From assembly GCF_040717445.1 (NCBI RefSeq), contig NZ_JBFEFL010000001.1, forward strand, positions 1 to 64,000: a DNA stretch of 64,000 bases. The letters run 5' to 3'. Below the pieces are notes generated by a model. That model worked only from the letters and a program-made list of their open reading frames with translations. It was not told the origin of the DNA and searched no databases. Both the position numbers and the translations under genes were made by a program. Shown piece after piece: positions 28,800-38,088 of this stretch. The DNA is from Qipengyuania sp. JC766. GTDB lineage: Bacteria > Pseudomonadota > Alphaproteobacteria > Sphingomonadales > Sphingomonadaceae. Numbering within the stretch: the stretch's first letter is position 1; each line of letters begins with the position of its first letter.

Positions 28800-29981
28800 A
28801 TGTCCGACCTCGCTACCTTCAGAGAAGAAACGCGCGAATGGCTCGCGCAGAACTGTCCCGAGGAAATGCGCCAGCCCGTCCGCGACGAAGGCGACGTGTA
28901 CTGGGGCGGCCGCAACGCCAGCTTCAAGAGCGAGGCGCAGAAGGCGTGGTTCGAGGCGTGCCGCGACAAGGGCTATACCGTCCCGGCCTGGCCCAAGGAA
29001 TATGGCGGTGCGGGACTGTCTCCCGCGGAAGCCAAGGTCCTGCGCGAGGAAATGGCCGCGATCAACGCGCGTCCGCCCCTTTCCAGCTTCGGCATCTGGA
29101 TGCTCGGCCCGGCGCTGCTGAAGTTCGGCACGGAAGGCCAGAAGCAGCGCTTCCTGAACGAGATCGCGAATGGCGAAATCCGCTGGTGCCAGGGCTATAG
29201 CGAGCCGGGCAGCGGATCGGACCTCGTGAGCATGCAGACCTTCGGCGAGGACAAGGGCGATCATTGGGTCGTCAACGGTCAGAAGATCTGGACCAGCTAC
29301 GCCGACGAGTGCGACTGGATCTTCTGCCTCGTCCGCACAGACAAGGACAACAAGTACCAGGGCATCACCTTCATGCTGTTCGACATGGCGAACGAAGGGG
29401 TCAGCACGAAGCCTATCAAGCTGATCAGCGGCAACAGCCCGTTCTGCGAAACCTTCATGGACGATGTGAAGGTGCCGAAGTCCTATGGCGAGGATTGCCC
29501 GGGCTATGTCGGCGAGATCAACCGCGGCTGGGACGTCGCGAAATACCTCCTCGGCCATGAGCGCGAGATGATCTCGGGCGCCGGCGGCGGCGATCGCACG
29601 GCCGCCATCGGGGCCGCCATGAAGCGCAGCGCGGGCGAGATCGACCCCGTCCTGCGGGCAGAGCTCGCCATGTTCGACGTCGATGCGCTGGCCTATGCCT
29701 GCATGGGCGAGAAGTTCCTGGACGAGGTCAAGGTCGGCAAGGGCCATCCCGCCCAGCCGAACATGATCAAATATGCCGGCACCGAACTGAACAAGCGCCG
29801 CCACGAACTGATGATGAGCGTCGGCGGCAGCCGTAGTCTCGAATGGGAAAGCGAGGACACGGACGGCGGCAAGCCGAGCCGCAACTGGCTGCGCACCAAG
29901 GCCAACAGCATCGAGGGCGGAACCAGCGAAGTCATGCTGAACGTCATTTCCAAGCGTATTCTCGACCTGCCGGGAGCCTGA
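28800..29981 (+). CDS. Acyl-CoA dehydrogenase (alpha-type partner)
   Basis: The protein has 393 residues from the ATG at 28800, SD AGGAGAGG. It shows WLAQNCPEEMRQP, GYTVPAWPKEYGGAG, CQGYSEPGSGSDLVSMQT and VNGQKIWTSYADECDW, an ACAD with FAD-binding loop complete. Near the C-terminus, SIEGGTSEVMLNVISKRIL holds the catalytic-Glu motif (E in EGG/GTSE). This sequence pattern is close to FadE-type steroid or branched-acyl dehydrogenases that work with a second subunit. A PH-domain gene and a second ACAD gene follow. It is divergent from the GPH transporter. Confidence 0.92.
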   Translation: MSDLATFREETREWLAQNCPEEMRQPVRDEGDVYWGGRNASFKSEAQKAWFEACRDKGYTVPAWPKEYGGAGLSPAEAKVLREEMAAINARPPLSSFGIWMLGPALLKFGTEGQKQRFLNEIANGEIRWCQGYSEPGSGSDLVSMQTFGEDKGDHWVVNGQKIWTSYADECDWIFCLVRTDKDNKYQGITFMLFDMANEGVSTKPIKLISGNSPFCETFMDDVKVPKSYGEDCPGYVGEINRGWDVAKYLLGHEREMISGAGGGDRTAAIGAAMKRSAGEIDPVLRAELAMFDVDALAYACMGEKFLDEVKVGKGHPAQPNMIKYAGTELNKRRHELMMSVGGSRSLEWESEDTDGGKPSRNWLRTKANSIEGGTSEVMLNVISKRILDLPGA

Positions 29982-29983
29982 TC

Positions 29984-30394
29984 ATGGCGACGGTCGCGAC
30001 CAATGCGGCGTTGACGGCGGCCGTGGCCAGCAGTCCCTATACGCTGGTTGGCGCGGCCATGGTCGGCAGGGAGATCGAGAATATCGAGGATTCGCAGCTC
30101 ATGGGTCTGCTCGTCACCGGCGAGGAACCCATTTTCGCGGCGGGTGGCGAAGACGGCGCGGTACTCTTCACCTCGACCCGCGTGATCGTGGCGGAACAGT
30201 CGGGAATTATCAGCAAGCGACTGGCGGTGAAGGCATTTCGCCGCAACGCCATCGTCTCGTACGCGATCGATCCCGACAAGCTCACCAATTTGACGCTGTT
30301 CGGCGCCTTCGGACAGGTCAACCTGTATTTCGAAACCGGCTTCGATCCCATGCTGCTCTCGCAGTGGCTGGGCGAGACGCTCGGATCAAACTGA
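29984..30394 (+). CDS. Bacterial PH domain protein
   Basis: The protein has 136 residues, from the ATG at 29984, 3 nt after the ACAD stop, with GGGAG before it. N-terminal helix, then a bPH-type domain: EEPIFAAGGEDGAVLFTSTR, VIVAEQSGIISKRLAVK, AFRRNAIVSYAI, and a C-terminal helix DPMLLSQWLGETL. No membrane segment is seen. It lies between two ACAD genes of one operon, an unusual setting; any role as scaffold or chaperone is speculative. Confidence 0.75.
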   Translation: MATVATNAALTAAVASSPYTLVGAAMVGREIENIEDSQLMGLLVTGEEPIFAAGGEDGAVLFTSTRVIVAEQSGIISKRLAVKAFRRNAIVSYAIDPDKLTNLTLFGAFGQVNLYFETGFDPMLLSQWLGETLGSN

Positions 30395-30408
30395 CAAGGT
30401 AAAGCAAC

Positions 30409-31548
30409 ATGCCTCTCTACCACGACGACGACCAGACCATGCTCGCCGATACCGCCAGCCAGTTCATGGCGGACGAGGGCGCGATCGCGAAGCAGCTTCG
30501 CCACTGGCGCGACCGCGACTGCAAGGACGGCTTCGGCCATGACCTGTGGAAGCAGTTCGCCGAAATGGGATTCACCGGGATGCTGCTCGACGAAGACGAT
30601 GGCGGCCTCGGCATGGGCCATGTCGAGGCGGGCATCGTGCTCGAGGAAATCGGGCGCAACCTCACCCCGTCACCCTTCCTCACCTCCTCCGTGCTGGCGG
30701 CCACCGCGCTCAAGCATGGCGGGGACGATCTGCGCGGACGCTATCTGCCCGGCCTGGTGTCCGGCGACAGCGTGTTCGCCGTGGCGATCGACGAAGGCCC
30801 CAAGCACCGTCCGGAGAAGATCGAGACCAGGGCCGAGAAGTCCGGCAATGGGTTCAAGCTGACCGGTCGCAAGGACTTCGTGATCCACGGCGCCAGCGCG
30901 GACATGATCGTGGTGGCTGCCCGCACATCCGGCAGCGACGATGACAAGGACGGCATCACGCTGTTCGCCGTGCCCAAGGATGCCGCGAACATGCAGCACG
31001 ACGCGGTCCGGCTGGTCGACAGTTCGATGGCGACCCACACGCGCTTCGACGGCGTCGAACTGGACGGCGATGCCGTGATCGGTGAAGTCGATGGCGGTCG
31101 CGACATCCTGAACCGCATGCTGATGGCCGGCCGTGCCGGGAGCGCGGCGGAAGGCGTCGGCGTCGCGCGCGGTGCGATGGACATGACAGTGGACTACCTG
31201 AAGCAACGCAAGCAATTCGGCCGCCTGATCGGCGAATTCCAAGCGCTCCAGCACCGTGCCAGCCATCTGTACTCCGAAGTGGAGATCGCCAGGGCGGCGA
31301 CCATCAAGGCGCAGCAGCTGCTGGACGCGGATAGTGGCGCTGCCGACCTGATGACGTCGGTCGCCAAGGCGAAGGTCGCCAAGGCGGCCGGTCTCGCGGT
31401 CCGGGAAGGCGTGCAGATGCACGGCGGCATCGGCATGACCGACGAATACGACATCGGCCTCTACATGAAGCGCGACCGCGCGCTGCAGGAGTTCTTGGGC
31501 GACGTCTATTACCACGCCAACCGCGTTGCCGAACTCTCCGGCTACTGA
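30409..31548 (+). CDS. Acyl-CoA dehydrogenase (beta-type partner, no EGT motif)
   Basis: The protein has 379 residues: FAEMGFTGMLLDEDDGGLGM, FKLTGRKDFVIHGASADM, MAGRAGSAAEGVGVARGAMD, QFGRLIGEFQALQHRASHLY and VQMHGGIGMTDEYDIGLYMK. The C-terminus reads RALQEFLGDVYYHANR and lacks the usual EGT catalytic motif; the sequence resembles the smaller subunit of heteromeric ACADs. Because it sits two genes after the 28800 ACAD, an alpha2-beta2 enzyme is a reasonable inference. Some ACADs carry the catalytic Glu elsewhere, so lack of activity is not proven. Confidence 0.88.
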   Translation: MPLYHDDDQTMLADTASQFMADEGAIAKQLRHWRDRDCKDGFGHDLWKQFAEMGFTGMLLDEDDGGLGMGHVEAGIVLEEIGRNLTPSPFLTSSVLAATALKHGGDDLRGRYLPGLVSGDSVFAVAIDEGPKHRPEKIETRAEKSGNGFKLTGRKDFVIHGASADMIVVAARTSGSDDDKDGITLFAVPKDAANMQHDAVRLVDSSMATHTRFDGVELDGDAVIGEVDGGRDILNRMLMAGRAGSAAEGVGVARGAMDMTVDYLKQRKQFGRLIGEFQALQHRASHLYSEVEIARAATIKAQQLLDADSGAADLMTSVAKAKVAKAAGLAVREGVQMHGGIGMTDEYDIGLYMKRDRALQEFLGDVYYHANRVAELSGY

Positions 31549-31559
31549 GGAGACGGGAC

Positions 31560-32369
31560 ATGATGAAACTGACCGACCTCTTCGGGCTGGAAGGCCGCAT
31601 CGCGCTCGTCACCGGCGGGTCGCGCGGCATCGGCAAGATGATCGTGGAAGGCCTGCTCGAAGCGGGCTGCGCACGGGTTTATATCGTCGCGCGCAAGAAG
31701 GAGCAGGTGGACGAGACGTCTGCCGAACTGGGCGACAAGGTCATCGGCCTCGTCGGCGACCTCAGCCAGATGGACGGCATCCAGCAACTGGCCGACGAAC
31801 TGGCGTCGCGCGAGGACAAGCTGGACCTGCTCGTCAACAATGCGGGTGCCGCTTGGGGCGAACCGTTCGAGAAATTTTCCGAAGCCGGATGGCACCGGAC
31901 GATGGACCTCAACCTCAAGACCCCGTTCTTCCTGACGCAGAAGCTGCACGGCCTGCTGAAGGCGGCGGCGACCGCCGATCGCCCGGCCAAGGTGCTGATG
32001 ATCGCCAGCATAGACGGGATGAAGACGAACCCGTGGGAAACCTATCCCTACCAGGCGTCCAAGGCCGGCCTGATCCATCTGACGCGTCGCATGGCCGCGC
32101 GGCTGGTGCGCGACAATATCGTGGTCAACGGCATCGGTCCGGGCGCCTTCCCGAGCGCCATGAACCGCGCCGCGCGCGATAACGAGGACATGGTCAAGCG
32201 CGGCATTCCCAGCCGCCGCGTCGGCGTGACCGAAGACATGGCGGCCGGCGCCATCTACCTGCTCAGCCGGGCGGGCGACTACGTGGTCGGTACCACCATC
32301 CCGATCGACGGCGGCGTGGTGAACGCCAATATCGGCGCCGGCAATTTCGTCGATCCGTCGGGCGACTGA
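31560..32369 (+). CDS. SDR family oxidoreductase
   Basis: The protein has 269 residues. Classical SDR motifs: TGGSRGIGKM (cofactor), NNAGAAWGEP, and the active site YQASKAGLIHL with an upstream Ser in MIASIDGM; the end, YVVGTTIPIDGGV, is standard. It uses NAD(P)H to reduce or oxidise a hydroxyacyl or keto group. Starts at 31560 or 31563 (ATGATG). It lies 11 nt after the second ACAD, last gene of the plus-strand operon, and would act downstream of the dehydrogenases. Confidence 0.92.
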   Translation: MMKLTDLFGLEGRIALVTGGSRGIGKMIVEGLLEAGCARVYIVARKKEQVDETSAELGDKVIGLVGDLSQMDGIQQLADELASREDKLDLLVNNAGAAWGEPFEKFSEAGWHRTMDLNLKTPFFLTQKLHGLLKAAATADRPAKVLMIASIDGMKTNPWETYPYQASKAGLIHLTRRMAARLVRDNIVVNGIGPGAFPSAMNRAARDNEDMVKRGIPSRRVGVTEDMAAGAIYLLSRAGDYVVGTTIPIDGGVVNANIGAGNFVDPSGD

Positions 32370-32374
32370 CGATC

Positions 32375-32400
32375 CACCGGGCGCGTCGCCGCGCCCGGTG
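32375..32400. terminator. GC-rich hairpin between convergent operons
   Basis: CACCGGGCGCG (32375-32385), loop TCGC, CGCGCCCGGTG (32390-32400): perfect 11-bp stem, 6 bp after the SDR stop and 20 bp before the minus-strand permease stop. There is no T-tract on either side, so it may block RNA 3'-end decay rather than terminate. Confidence 0.5.
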
Positions 32401-32420
32401 ATCCGTCGCTTGTTCCGCCA

Positions 32421-34946
32421 TTACAGGGCGCGCAGCGCCTGCGCCGGCTTGGCCCGCAGCAGGGGCAGCGACCCGAGGACCGCGAAGCCGACTACCAGTG
32501 CAAGGCCTGCGCCCAGAACGGCCAGCACCGTACCCCAGTCCGGCAGCCAGTCGAATTCGAACAGCTGAGTCACGACCAACCATGCGAGCGCGCTGCCGAT
32601 CGCGAGTGCGACGATCGCCAGGATTGCCGCCAGCAGCAGGTATTCGAGGAACTGCATCCACAGGATCTGGCCGCGGCTGGCCCCCAGAACCCGCAGCACG
32701 ACCGTGTCGTAGGTCCGCGCCGCGCGGGCGGCGGCGATGGCACCGAGCAGCACCGCCAGCCCGGCCAGCACCGCCACCGAAGCGGCGGCCAGCGTCGCCA
32801 GTCCCACTTGGCCGAGCACGTCGCGCGCCTGCGTCAGCAGCTGGCCGACTTCGATCGCCGAACTGGAAGGGAAGCGCTGGACCAGGCCGCGCAGCAGTGG
32901 GCCGGTATCGCTGTCGTCCGACAATTCGATGGTGGCGGCAAGGTTGTGCGGCGCATCCTCTAGCGCGTTCGGACTGAAGACAAGGACGTAGTTGAAGCCC
33001 AGGCTTTCCCAGTCGATGCGCCGCAGGTTCGCGACGCGCGCCGTCCGCTCGACGCCCAGCAGGGCGATGGTCAGGCTGTCGCCGACTTGAAGGTCGATGG
33101 CCTGCGCGAATTCGGCATCTACGCTGACCAGCGGCTCCCCGTTATGATCGGCTTCCCACCAGGACCCTTCGACGAGCGAGTTTCCGGGGGGAAGCGCTTC
33201 CGAATAGGTAAGGCCCCGTTCGCCGTTAAGCGCCCAGGCCCCGTCGGGTATCTCGTCCAGTTCCGCGACCCTGGTCATCGCTTCCTCCGGTCCGAAGGCG
33301 GTCACCACACCGCGCAGGGCAGGGACCGTCCGGATCGTCGCATCGGGATCCTGCGTCAGCACGAGCTCACGGAAATCGTCTGCGTTGTCGCGCGGAATGT
33401 CGAGAACGAAATAGTCGGGCGCTTCCGCCGGGACGCGGTTCTGGATGTTCCCGTCGATAGACGTCTGGATGGCGGCCAGCAGGACGAAGGCGGACAGGCC
33501 GAAACCGAGCGCGGTCACCAGCCCGCTCGTCGCGGCGCCCGGCCGGTGCAGGTTGGCGAGAGCATTGCGCAGCAGCGGATCGGATGGTCGCGAGACCCGG
33601 CGGGCCGCATGACGAATAGCAAGGCCCAGTCCTGCCAGCAGCAACAGCATCACGCCCGCGCCGGCCAGGAAGCCACCGGAAAGAAGCGGCGTATTCGAGG
33701 TTAGCAGCGCCAGCGCGACGATTGCCGCCAGGCCGCCGCCGACCCAGACCCAAGCCCCCCGGTCCCGCGCGAGCGGGGCCACGCGCGCCCGCATAAGGGC
33801 CATGGCCGGAAACTGCCGTGCCCGCAGGATCGGCGTCGCGGCGAAGACCAGTGCCACCAGCAGGCCATAGGCGGCGGCGAGAAGAAGTGCGCCCGGCGCC
33901 AGAACGAAGCCGCTCTGCACCGGGAGCAGGCCTTCCAGCGCGATGGAAAGGAGCGGTGTGACTGCCAGCCCCGCGACCACGCCAGCCACGCTCCCCGTCA
34001 GGGCGGCGGCAACGACCTGCAGGCCGTAGATCCGCGCGATATCGCCGCTCGTGGCGCCAAGGACCTTGAGTGTGGCGATGCTGGACCGGCGCGCTTCGAG
34101 ATAGGAGGACACCCCGCCGCCGATACCGATGCCGGCGATCACCAGCGCGGCGAGGCCGACCAGCGTCAGGAATTCGCCCATGCGGCCGACGAAGCGATCC
34201 GCACCCGGACTGGCACGGTCACGGTTCCGGAAATCGAAACCCGACAAAGGAAATGCGTCCATCAGCGCATCTTCGACCTCGGCCGGATCGCGCGCCGCAT
34301 CGAAGGCGATCCGGGTCTTGCTCTGGTACATGGAGCCGGGCTGGAGAAGACCTGACGTCGCGGGCACGCTCTCGTCGACGATGATCGTCGGACCCAGCTG
34401 GAAACCTTCGCTGAGGCGATCCGGTTCGCCGCCGATTACACCGCCGGCAGTCAGTTCGGCCGTGCCGACACGGAAGGTCTCGCCCACCTCGATGCCCAGC
34501 CGATCCATGGCCCCCTGGTCCAGCCAGGCCTCGCCCGACGCAGGGGCGCCGACCTCCCGGCCGTCTTCCAGCGTCAGGACGCCGTAGAGCGGATAGGCCG
34601 CATCGACCGCCTTCAGTCCGACGGGCGCGGTATTCTCGCCATTGCGAGCCACGACCTGCAGACGCGTGCCGGTCGATATCTCCCCGTAGCGCGCAAACGC
34701 TTCGAATTCGTCCTCGCTCGGCGATCGCTGCCAGATTTCGACTTCCAGGTCTCCGCCAAGCAGTTCCTGCCCGCGATTTTCGAGCTCGTTGTCGATGGCT
34801 GACGTCAGCGTCCCGATCGCCGTGAGCGCGCCCGTCCCGAGGAACAGGCAGACGAGCAGCAGGCGCAGGCCCTTGAAGCGAAGGCTCAGTTCGCGACGCG
34901 CCAGCTTCCATGCGAGCGCCCAGGATATCCGGCCCGTATCGGTCAT
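32421..34946 (-). CDS. FtsX-like ABC transporter permease (YbbP type)
   Basis: The protein has 841 residues. An N-terminal membrane helix (LRLLLVCLFLGTGALTAIGT) is followed by a large periplasmic domain. A first FtsX bundle (about 250-400, with SSYLEARRSSIATLKVLGAT), a second periplasmic domain and a last FtsX bundle (about 715-840, GAIAAARAARTYDTVVLRVLGAS) follow. The layout matches COG3127/YbbP, the permease paired with YbbA and found beside tesA. It is coupled by 4 bp (ATGA) to the ATPase gene. It is expected to be a mechano-transmitter or lipoprotein/lipid-linked ABC system rather than an importer. Confidence 0.9.
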   Translation of the reverse strand: MTDTGRISWALAWKLARRELSLRFKGLRLLLVCLFLGTGALTAIGTLTSAIDNELENRGQELLGGDLEVEIWQRSPSEDEFEAFARYGEISTGTRLQVVARNGENTAPVGLKAVDAAYPLYGVLTLEDGREVGAPASGEAWLDQGAMDRLGIEVGETFRVGTAELTAGGVIGGEPDRLSEGFQLGPTIIVDESVPATSGLLQPGSMYQSKTRIAFDAARDPAEVEDALMDAFPLSGFDFRNRDRASPGADRFVGRMGEFLTLVGLAALVIAGIGIGGGVSSYLEARRSSIATLKVLGATSGDIARIYGLQVVAAALTGSVAGVVAGLAVTPLLSIALEGLLPVQSGFVLAPGALLLAAAYGLLVALVFAATPILRARQFPAMALMRARVAPLARDRGAWVWVGGGLAAIVALALLTSNTPLLSGGFLAGAGVMLLLLAGLGLAIRHAARRVSRPSDPLLRNALANLHRPGAATSGLVTALGFGLSAFVLLAAIQTSIDGNIQNRVPAEAPDYFVLDIPRDNADDFRELVLTQDPDATIRTVPALRGVVTAFGPEEAMTRVAELDEIPDGAWALNGERGLTYSEALPPGNSLVEGSWWEADHNGEPLVSVDAEFAQAIDLQVGDSLTIALLGVERTARVANLRRIDWESLGFNYVLVFSPNALEDAPHNLAATIELSDDSDTGPLLRGLVQRFPSSSAIEVGQLLTQARDVLGQVGLATLAAASVAVLAGLAVLLGAIAAARAARTYDTVVLRVLGASRGQILWMQFLEYLLLAAILAIVALAIGSALAWLVVTQLFEFDWLPDWGTVLAVLGAGLALVVGFAVLGSLPLLRAKPAQALRAL

Positions 34947-35650
34947 GCGGCGGTGTCGCTCGCGATCCGGCCGTCCGCCAGGGTCACGATCCGGTCGCAG
35001 CGTTCGGCGAGGGCGGGATCGTGCGTGATGATGATCAGCGTCGCGCCGGTCTGGCTGCGACGGTCGAAAAGAACCTCGATGATCTCGCTCCCGGTCTTTT
35101 CGTCGAGATTGCCAGTAGGCTCATCCGCGAAGATCAGTTCGGGCCTCGGCGCGATGGCGCGGGCGATCGCGACGCGCTGCTGTTCGCCGCCGGAAAGCTG
35201 GGTGGGGTAGTGATCGATACGATGGCCGAGCCCGACCGCGGTCAGTTCCGCCTCGGAGCGGTCCCGCGTGTCCGTATGGCCAGCCAGTTCCATCGGCGTG
35301 GCGACGTTTTCCAGCGCAGTCATCGTAGGCAGGAGGTGAAACGCCTGCAGGACGATGCCGATGCGCCCACGACGCGCCCGGGCGAGCCCGTCCTCGTCCA
35401 TGCCGGCGAAGTCGGCGCCGGCCACGGACAGCGACCCGGAACTGGCGCGTTCCAGCCCCGAGAGGACCGCCATGAGCGAACTCTTGCCAGAACCGGAGGG
35501 GCCCAGCAGCGCGAGCACGTCGCCCGCGGCGACATCGAGATCGATACCTTTCAGGATTTCCACCGGGCGTTTGTCGTCACCGAGTGTCAATGTCAGGTTG
35601 CGGGCGGAAATGGCGGCGCCGGCGGGGGCGCTATCTGGGCTAGTGGTCAC
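34943..35650 (-). CDS. ABC transporter ATP-binding protein (YbbA type)
   Basis: The protein has 235 residues from the GTG at 35650; an ATG at 35704 would add 18 residues and overlap tesA. Walker A GPSGSGKSSL, signature LSGGEQQRVAIARA, Walker B LIFADEPTGNLD, as in LolD/MacB-type ATPases. It powers the adjacent FtsX-like permease. It is divergent from the TesA-like esterase gene 26 bp away, repeating the ybbA/tesA arrangement of gamma- and alphaproteobacteria. Confidence 0.92.
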   Translation of the reverse strand: MTTSPDSAPAGAAISARNLTLTLGDDKRPVEILKGIDLDVAAGDVLALLGPSGSGKSSLMAVLSGLERASSGSLSVAGADFAGMDEDGLARARRGRIGIVLQAFHLLPTMTALENVATPMELAGHTDTRDRSEAELTAVGLGHRIDHYPTQLSGGEQQRVAIARAIAPRPELIFADEPTGNLDEKTGSEIIEVLFDRRSQTGATLIIITHDPALAERCDRIVTLADGRIASDTAA

Positions 35651-35676
35651 GAAAGACAGGTGGCATAGAGAAACCC

Positions 35677-36426
35677 ATGGAACAAGAAATCTTGCCGAAC
35701 GCACGGTGTCGTTCGCAGAAATCCGTCATTCTTTCGCTGGTGCTGGGGTCCGGACTGGTGTTGAGCGCCTGCGATAGCGAAGCGCCGGCACCTGCTCCGA
35801 CGCAGGCGGCCTCGGCCTCCGAAGCGCCGGCTTCGACACAGCCGGTCTCGGGAGAGCGGCGTACCATCCTCGCTTTCGGGGACAGCCTGTTCGCGGGGTA
35901 CAATGTTCCCAAGGCTGACAGCTATCCGGCCGATCTCGAAACCGCACTGCGGGCGCAGGGGATCGATGCGCGCGTGGTGAATGCAGGCGTTTCGGGCGAT
36001 ACGAGTGCGGCGGGGCGGCAGCGGTTCGAGTTCACGCTCGGCTCGCTGGAGGAAACGCCGGACCTGCTGATCCTCGAACTGGGCGGCAACGACCTCCTGC
36101 GCAGTATCGATCCGGCCGAAACGCGCGCCAACCTCGCCGCGATCATCGAAATGGCACAGAACGAAGGCATCGATGTGCTGCTCCTGGGGATGCAGGCACC
36201 ACCCAATGTCGGCCCCGAATTCCAGTCCGAATTCGGCGCAGTCTATCGATCGCTTGCAGAAGAGTACGGCGTGGCTCTGGTACCCAACTGGATCGCGGAA
36301 GTCGCAGCGCGTCCGGAGCTTATCCAGGACGATCGCGTGCATCCCACGGTCGAAGGTATCGACCTGCTCGTACAAGGCACTCTGGACGAAGTGATCGCGG
36401 CGCTGCCGCAGCGCGAAGACCCCTGA
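35677..36426 (+). CDS. TesA-like GDSL arylesterase/lysophospholipase, lipoprotein
   Basis: The protein has 249 residues. A lipobox LVLSAC ends the signal peptide (Cys about 32), followed by an Ala/Pro/Ser linker. SGNH hydrolase blocks: ILAFGDSLFAGY (nucleophile Ser in GDSL), VVNAGVSGDTSAAG, LILELGGNDLLR and DRVHPTVEG (Asp-x-x-His). It hydrolyses acyl thioesters or lysophospholipids in the periplasm. Unlike E. coli TesA it appears to be lipid-anchored. It is divergent from ybbAP-type genes. Confidence 0.92.
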   Translation: MEQEILPNARCRSQKSVILSLVLGSGLVLSACDSEAPAPAPTQAASASEAPASTQPVSGERRTILAFGDSLFAGYNVPKADSYPADLETALRAQGIDARVVNAGVSGDTSAAGRQRFEFTLGSLEETPDLLILELGGNDLLRSIDPAETRANLAAIIEMAQNEGIDVLLLGMQAPPNVGPEFQSEFGAVYRSLAEEYGVALVPNWIAEVAARPELIQDDRVHPTVEGIDLLVQGTLDEVIAALPQREDP

Positions 36427-36438
36427 CGCGCCGGTGCG

Positions 36439-37080
36439 CTAGCTCATCAGCTCGCGCACGAACGGAATGAGGCCGGTCTGCCGTGTGCGCTTCATGCGCT
36501 CCGCGTGCAGGATTTCCCGCACCTTGACGAAGCATTCGTCTACGTCGTCGTTGATGACCACGTAGTCGTATTCGGCCCAGTGGCTGATTTCCCCGCGAGC
36601 GCGGTCCATGCGCCGGTCGATGACGTCCTCGCTGTCCTGCGCCCGGCTTTCGAGCCGCCGTCTGAGCTCGGCCAGCGTCGGCGGGAGGATGAAGACGCTG
36701 ACGACGTCCTGCTGGTCCTTCTGGTAGAGCTGCTGGGTTCCCTGCCAGTCGATGTCGAACAGGAAATCGCGCCCGTCCTTCAGCCCCTGCCGGATGTACC
36801 CCTTGGGTGTGCCGTAGCGATAGCCGAAGACCTCGGCCCATTCGTAGAAATCGTCTTCCTCGACCATCGCGCCGAATTTCTCTTCGCTGACGAAGTGGTA
36901 GTCGATCCCGTTGATCTCTCCGGGGCGCCGCGGACGGGTGGTCGCGCTGACCGACAGGTTGATGTCGTCGTCCGCGGTGAGCAGCATGCGAGAAATCGTC
37001 GTCTTGCCGGCCCCCGACGGGGAAGAGAGGATGAAGAGCAGCCCTCGGCGGTGCAGCGTGTCGGTTTCGATGGCGGACAT
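36439..37080 (-). CDS. gmk: Guanylate kinase
   Basis: The protein has 213 residues from the ATG at 37080; a TTG at 37098 would add six residues. P-loop LSSPSGAGKTTISR, GMP-binding region VSATTRPRRPGEINGIDYHF, and FLFDIDWQGTQQL. It phosphorylates GMP to GDP in the cytosol. A hypothetical gene and sspB lie upstream in the same direction, with gaps of 60 and 30 bp. Confidence 0.96.
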   Translation of the reverse strand: MSAIETDTLHRRGLLFILSSPSGAGKTTISRMLLTADDDINLSVSATTRPRRPGEINGIDYHFVSEEKFGAMVEEDDFYEWAEVFGYRYGTPKGYIRQGLKDGRDFLFDIDWQGTQQLYQKDQQDVVSVFILPPTLAELRRRLESRAQDSEDVIDRRMDRARGEISHWAEYDYVVINDDVDECFVKVREILHAERMKRTRQTGLIPFVRELMS

Positions 37081-37140
37081 GCCGACCCATGGCCGCAACG
37101 CAGCCGCTAAATCAACCCCGCAGGCGCCCTTGGCGCCGGA

Positions 37141-37548
37141 TCAGTCATCCGTCGCCTGGTCGATCATCGCCTTGTCTCCGGACAGGCGGGCCCGGCGGCG
37201 CCGGCTGAGATCGAACAAGGTCTTGGCAGCGATACCGCCGCCGACGACCAGTGCGCCCGGAACGGAGCGGGTCGCGACCTTGGCAAGGGCAAAGGACGCC
37301 AGGTTCTGCCCAGTGGTCTTGTTGTTGACGATGTCGCGCGCGACCTGCTTGCCGTACCGGCCCCGCAGCATGCCTTTTTCGACCGAACTGCGCACGATGT
37401 AGGACACGGCCCGCATCCCGATATCGGCCATGATGAGATTCGTGACCGGGTTCGGGCTGGGCCCGGCAACCTTCCGGTCGTCGCCCGGCATCGCTTCCCT
37501 TGTCTGCTCGACAAGGTCGGCCCCTGCTTCATCACCGATAGTGCTCAT
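37141..37548 (-). CDS. Conserved hypothetical protein
   Basis: The protein has 135 residues. It shows NPVTNLIMADIGMRAVSYIV, VEKGMLRGRYGKQVARDIV, then a hydrophobic patch SVPGALVVGGGIAAKTLFDL and a basic stretch SRRRRARLSG. It is probably peripheral to, or once through, the membrane near residues 96-112. No family name is recognised with certainty. Lies between sspB and gmk, same strand, and may be cotranscribed with both. Confidence 0.65.
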   Translation of the reverse strand: MSTIGDEAGADLVEQTREAMPGDDRKVAGPSPNPVTNLIMADIGMRAVSYIVRSSVEKGMLRGRYGKQVARDIVNNKTTGQNLASFALAKVATRSVPGALVVGGGIAAKTLFDLSRRRRARLSGDKAMIDQATDD

Positions 37549-37578
37549 GCGTTCTCGCCCCTTCGGGCGGTCTCCGCC

Positions 37579-38088
37579 CTATTTCTTGCGCCCGAAATCG
37601 ACCGTGACGACGTTCGAGCCTTCTTCGCGTTCAACGGCCGTTTCGCCGCCCTGTTCCGCATTGCCGGGATGATCGTTCTCCGCATCCTCGTGCGCTTCGG
37701 GCGCCATGTCGGCCACGCTGGCCTGGAACTGGAGCCCGAAGTCGACGGCCGGATCGACGAAGGCGGTGATCGCGGCGAAGGGTATCTCCAGGTGAGTCGG
37801 CACCTGGTTGAAGCTGAGCCCGACCGAGAACCCGTGTTCCGTGACGTCGAGATCCCAGAACTTGTTCTGCAGGACGATGGTCATCTCGTCCGGGAACCGC
37901 TCGCGCAGGTTCGCGGGGATGGAGACGCCCTTGGCCCCCGTCTTGAAGGTGATGTAGAAATGATGCTCGCCCGGCAGCACGCCGCCCTGGGCCTGGATTT
38001 CGCCGAGCACACGTCCGGCCACGGCGCGGAGCGCTTCCTGCACGATTTCGTCGTACGGTATCAGGCTGTCGGGCGTATCGTCTGCCAT
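37579..38088 (-). CDS. sspB: SspB-like ClpXP adaptor (DUF1321 family)
   Basis: The protein has 169 residues. N-terminal DEIVQEALRAVAGRVLGEIQ, then HHFYITFKTGAKGVSIPANL, FPDEMTIVLQNKFWDLDV and FSVGLSFNQVPTHLEIPFAA, the alphaproteobacterial SspB fold. An acidic linker follows, and the C-terminal tail ends VVTVDFGRKK, the ClpX-binding peptide. It delivers ssrA-tagged peptides to ClpXP. It is divergent from hisB. Confidence 0.9.
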   Translation of the reverse strand: MADDTPDSLIPYDEIVQEALRAVAGRVLGEIQAQGGVLPGEHHFYITFKTGAKGVSIPANLRERFPDEMTIVLQNKFWDLDVTEHGFSVGLSFNQVPTHLEIPFAAITAFVDPAVDFGLQFQASVADMAPEAHEDAENDHPGNAEQGGETAVEREEGSNVVTVDFGRKK

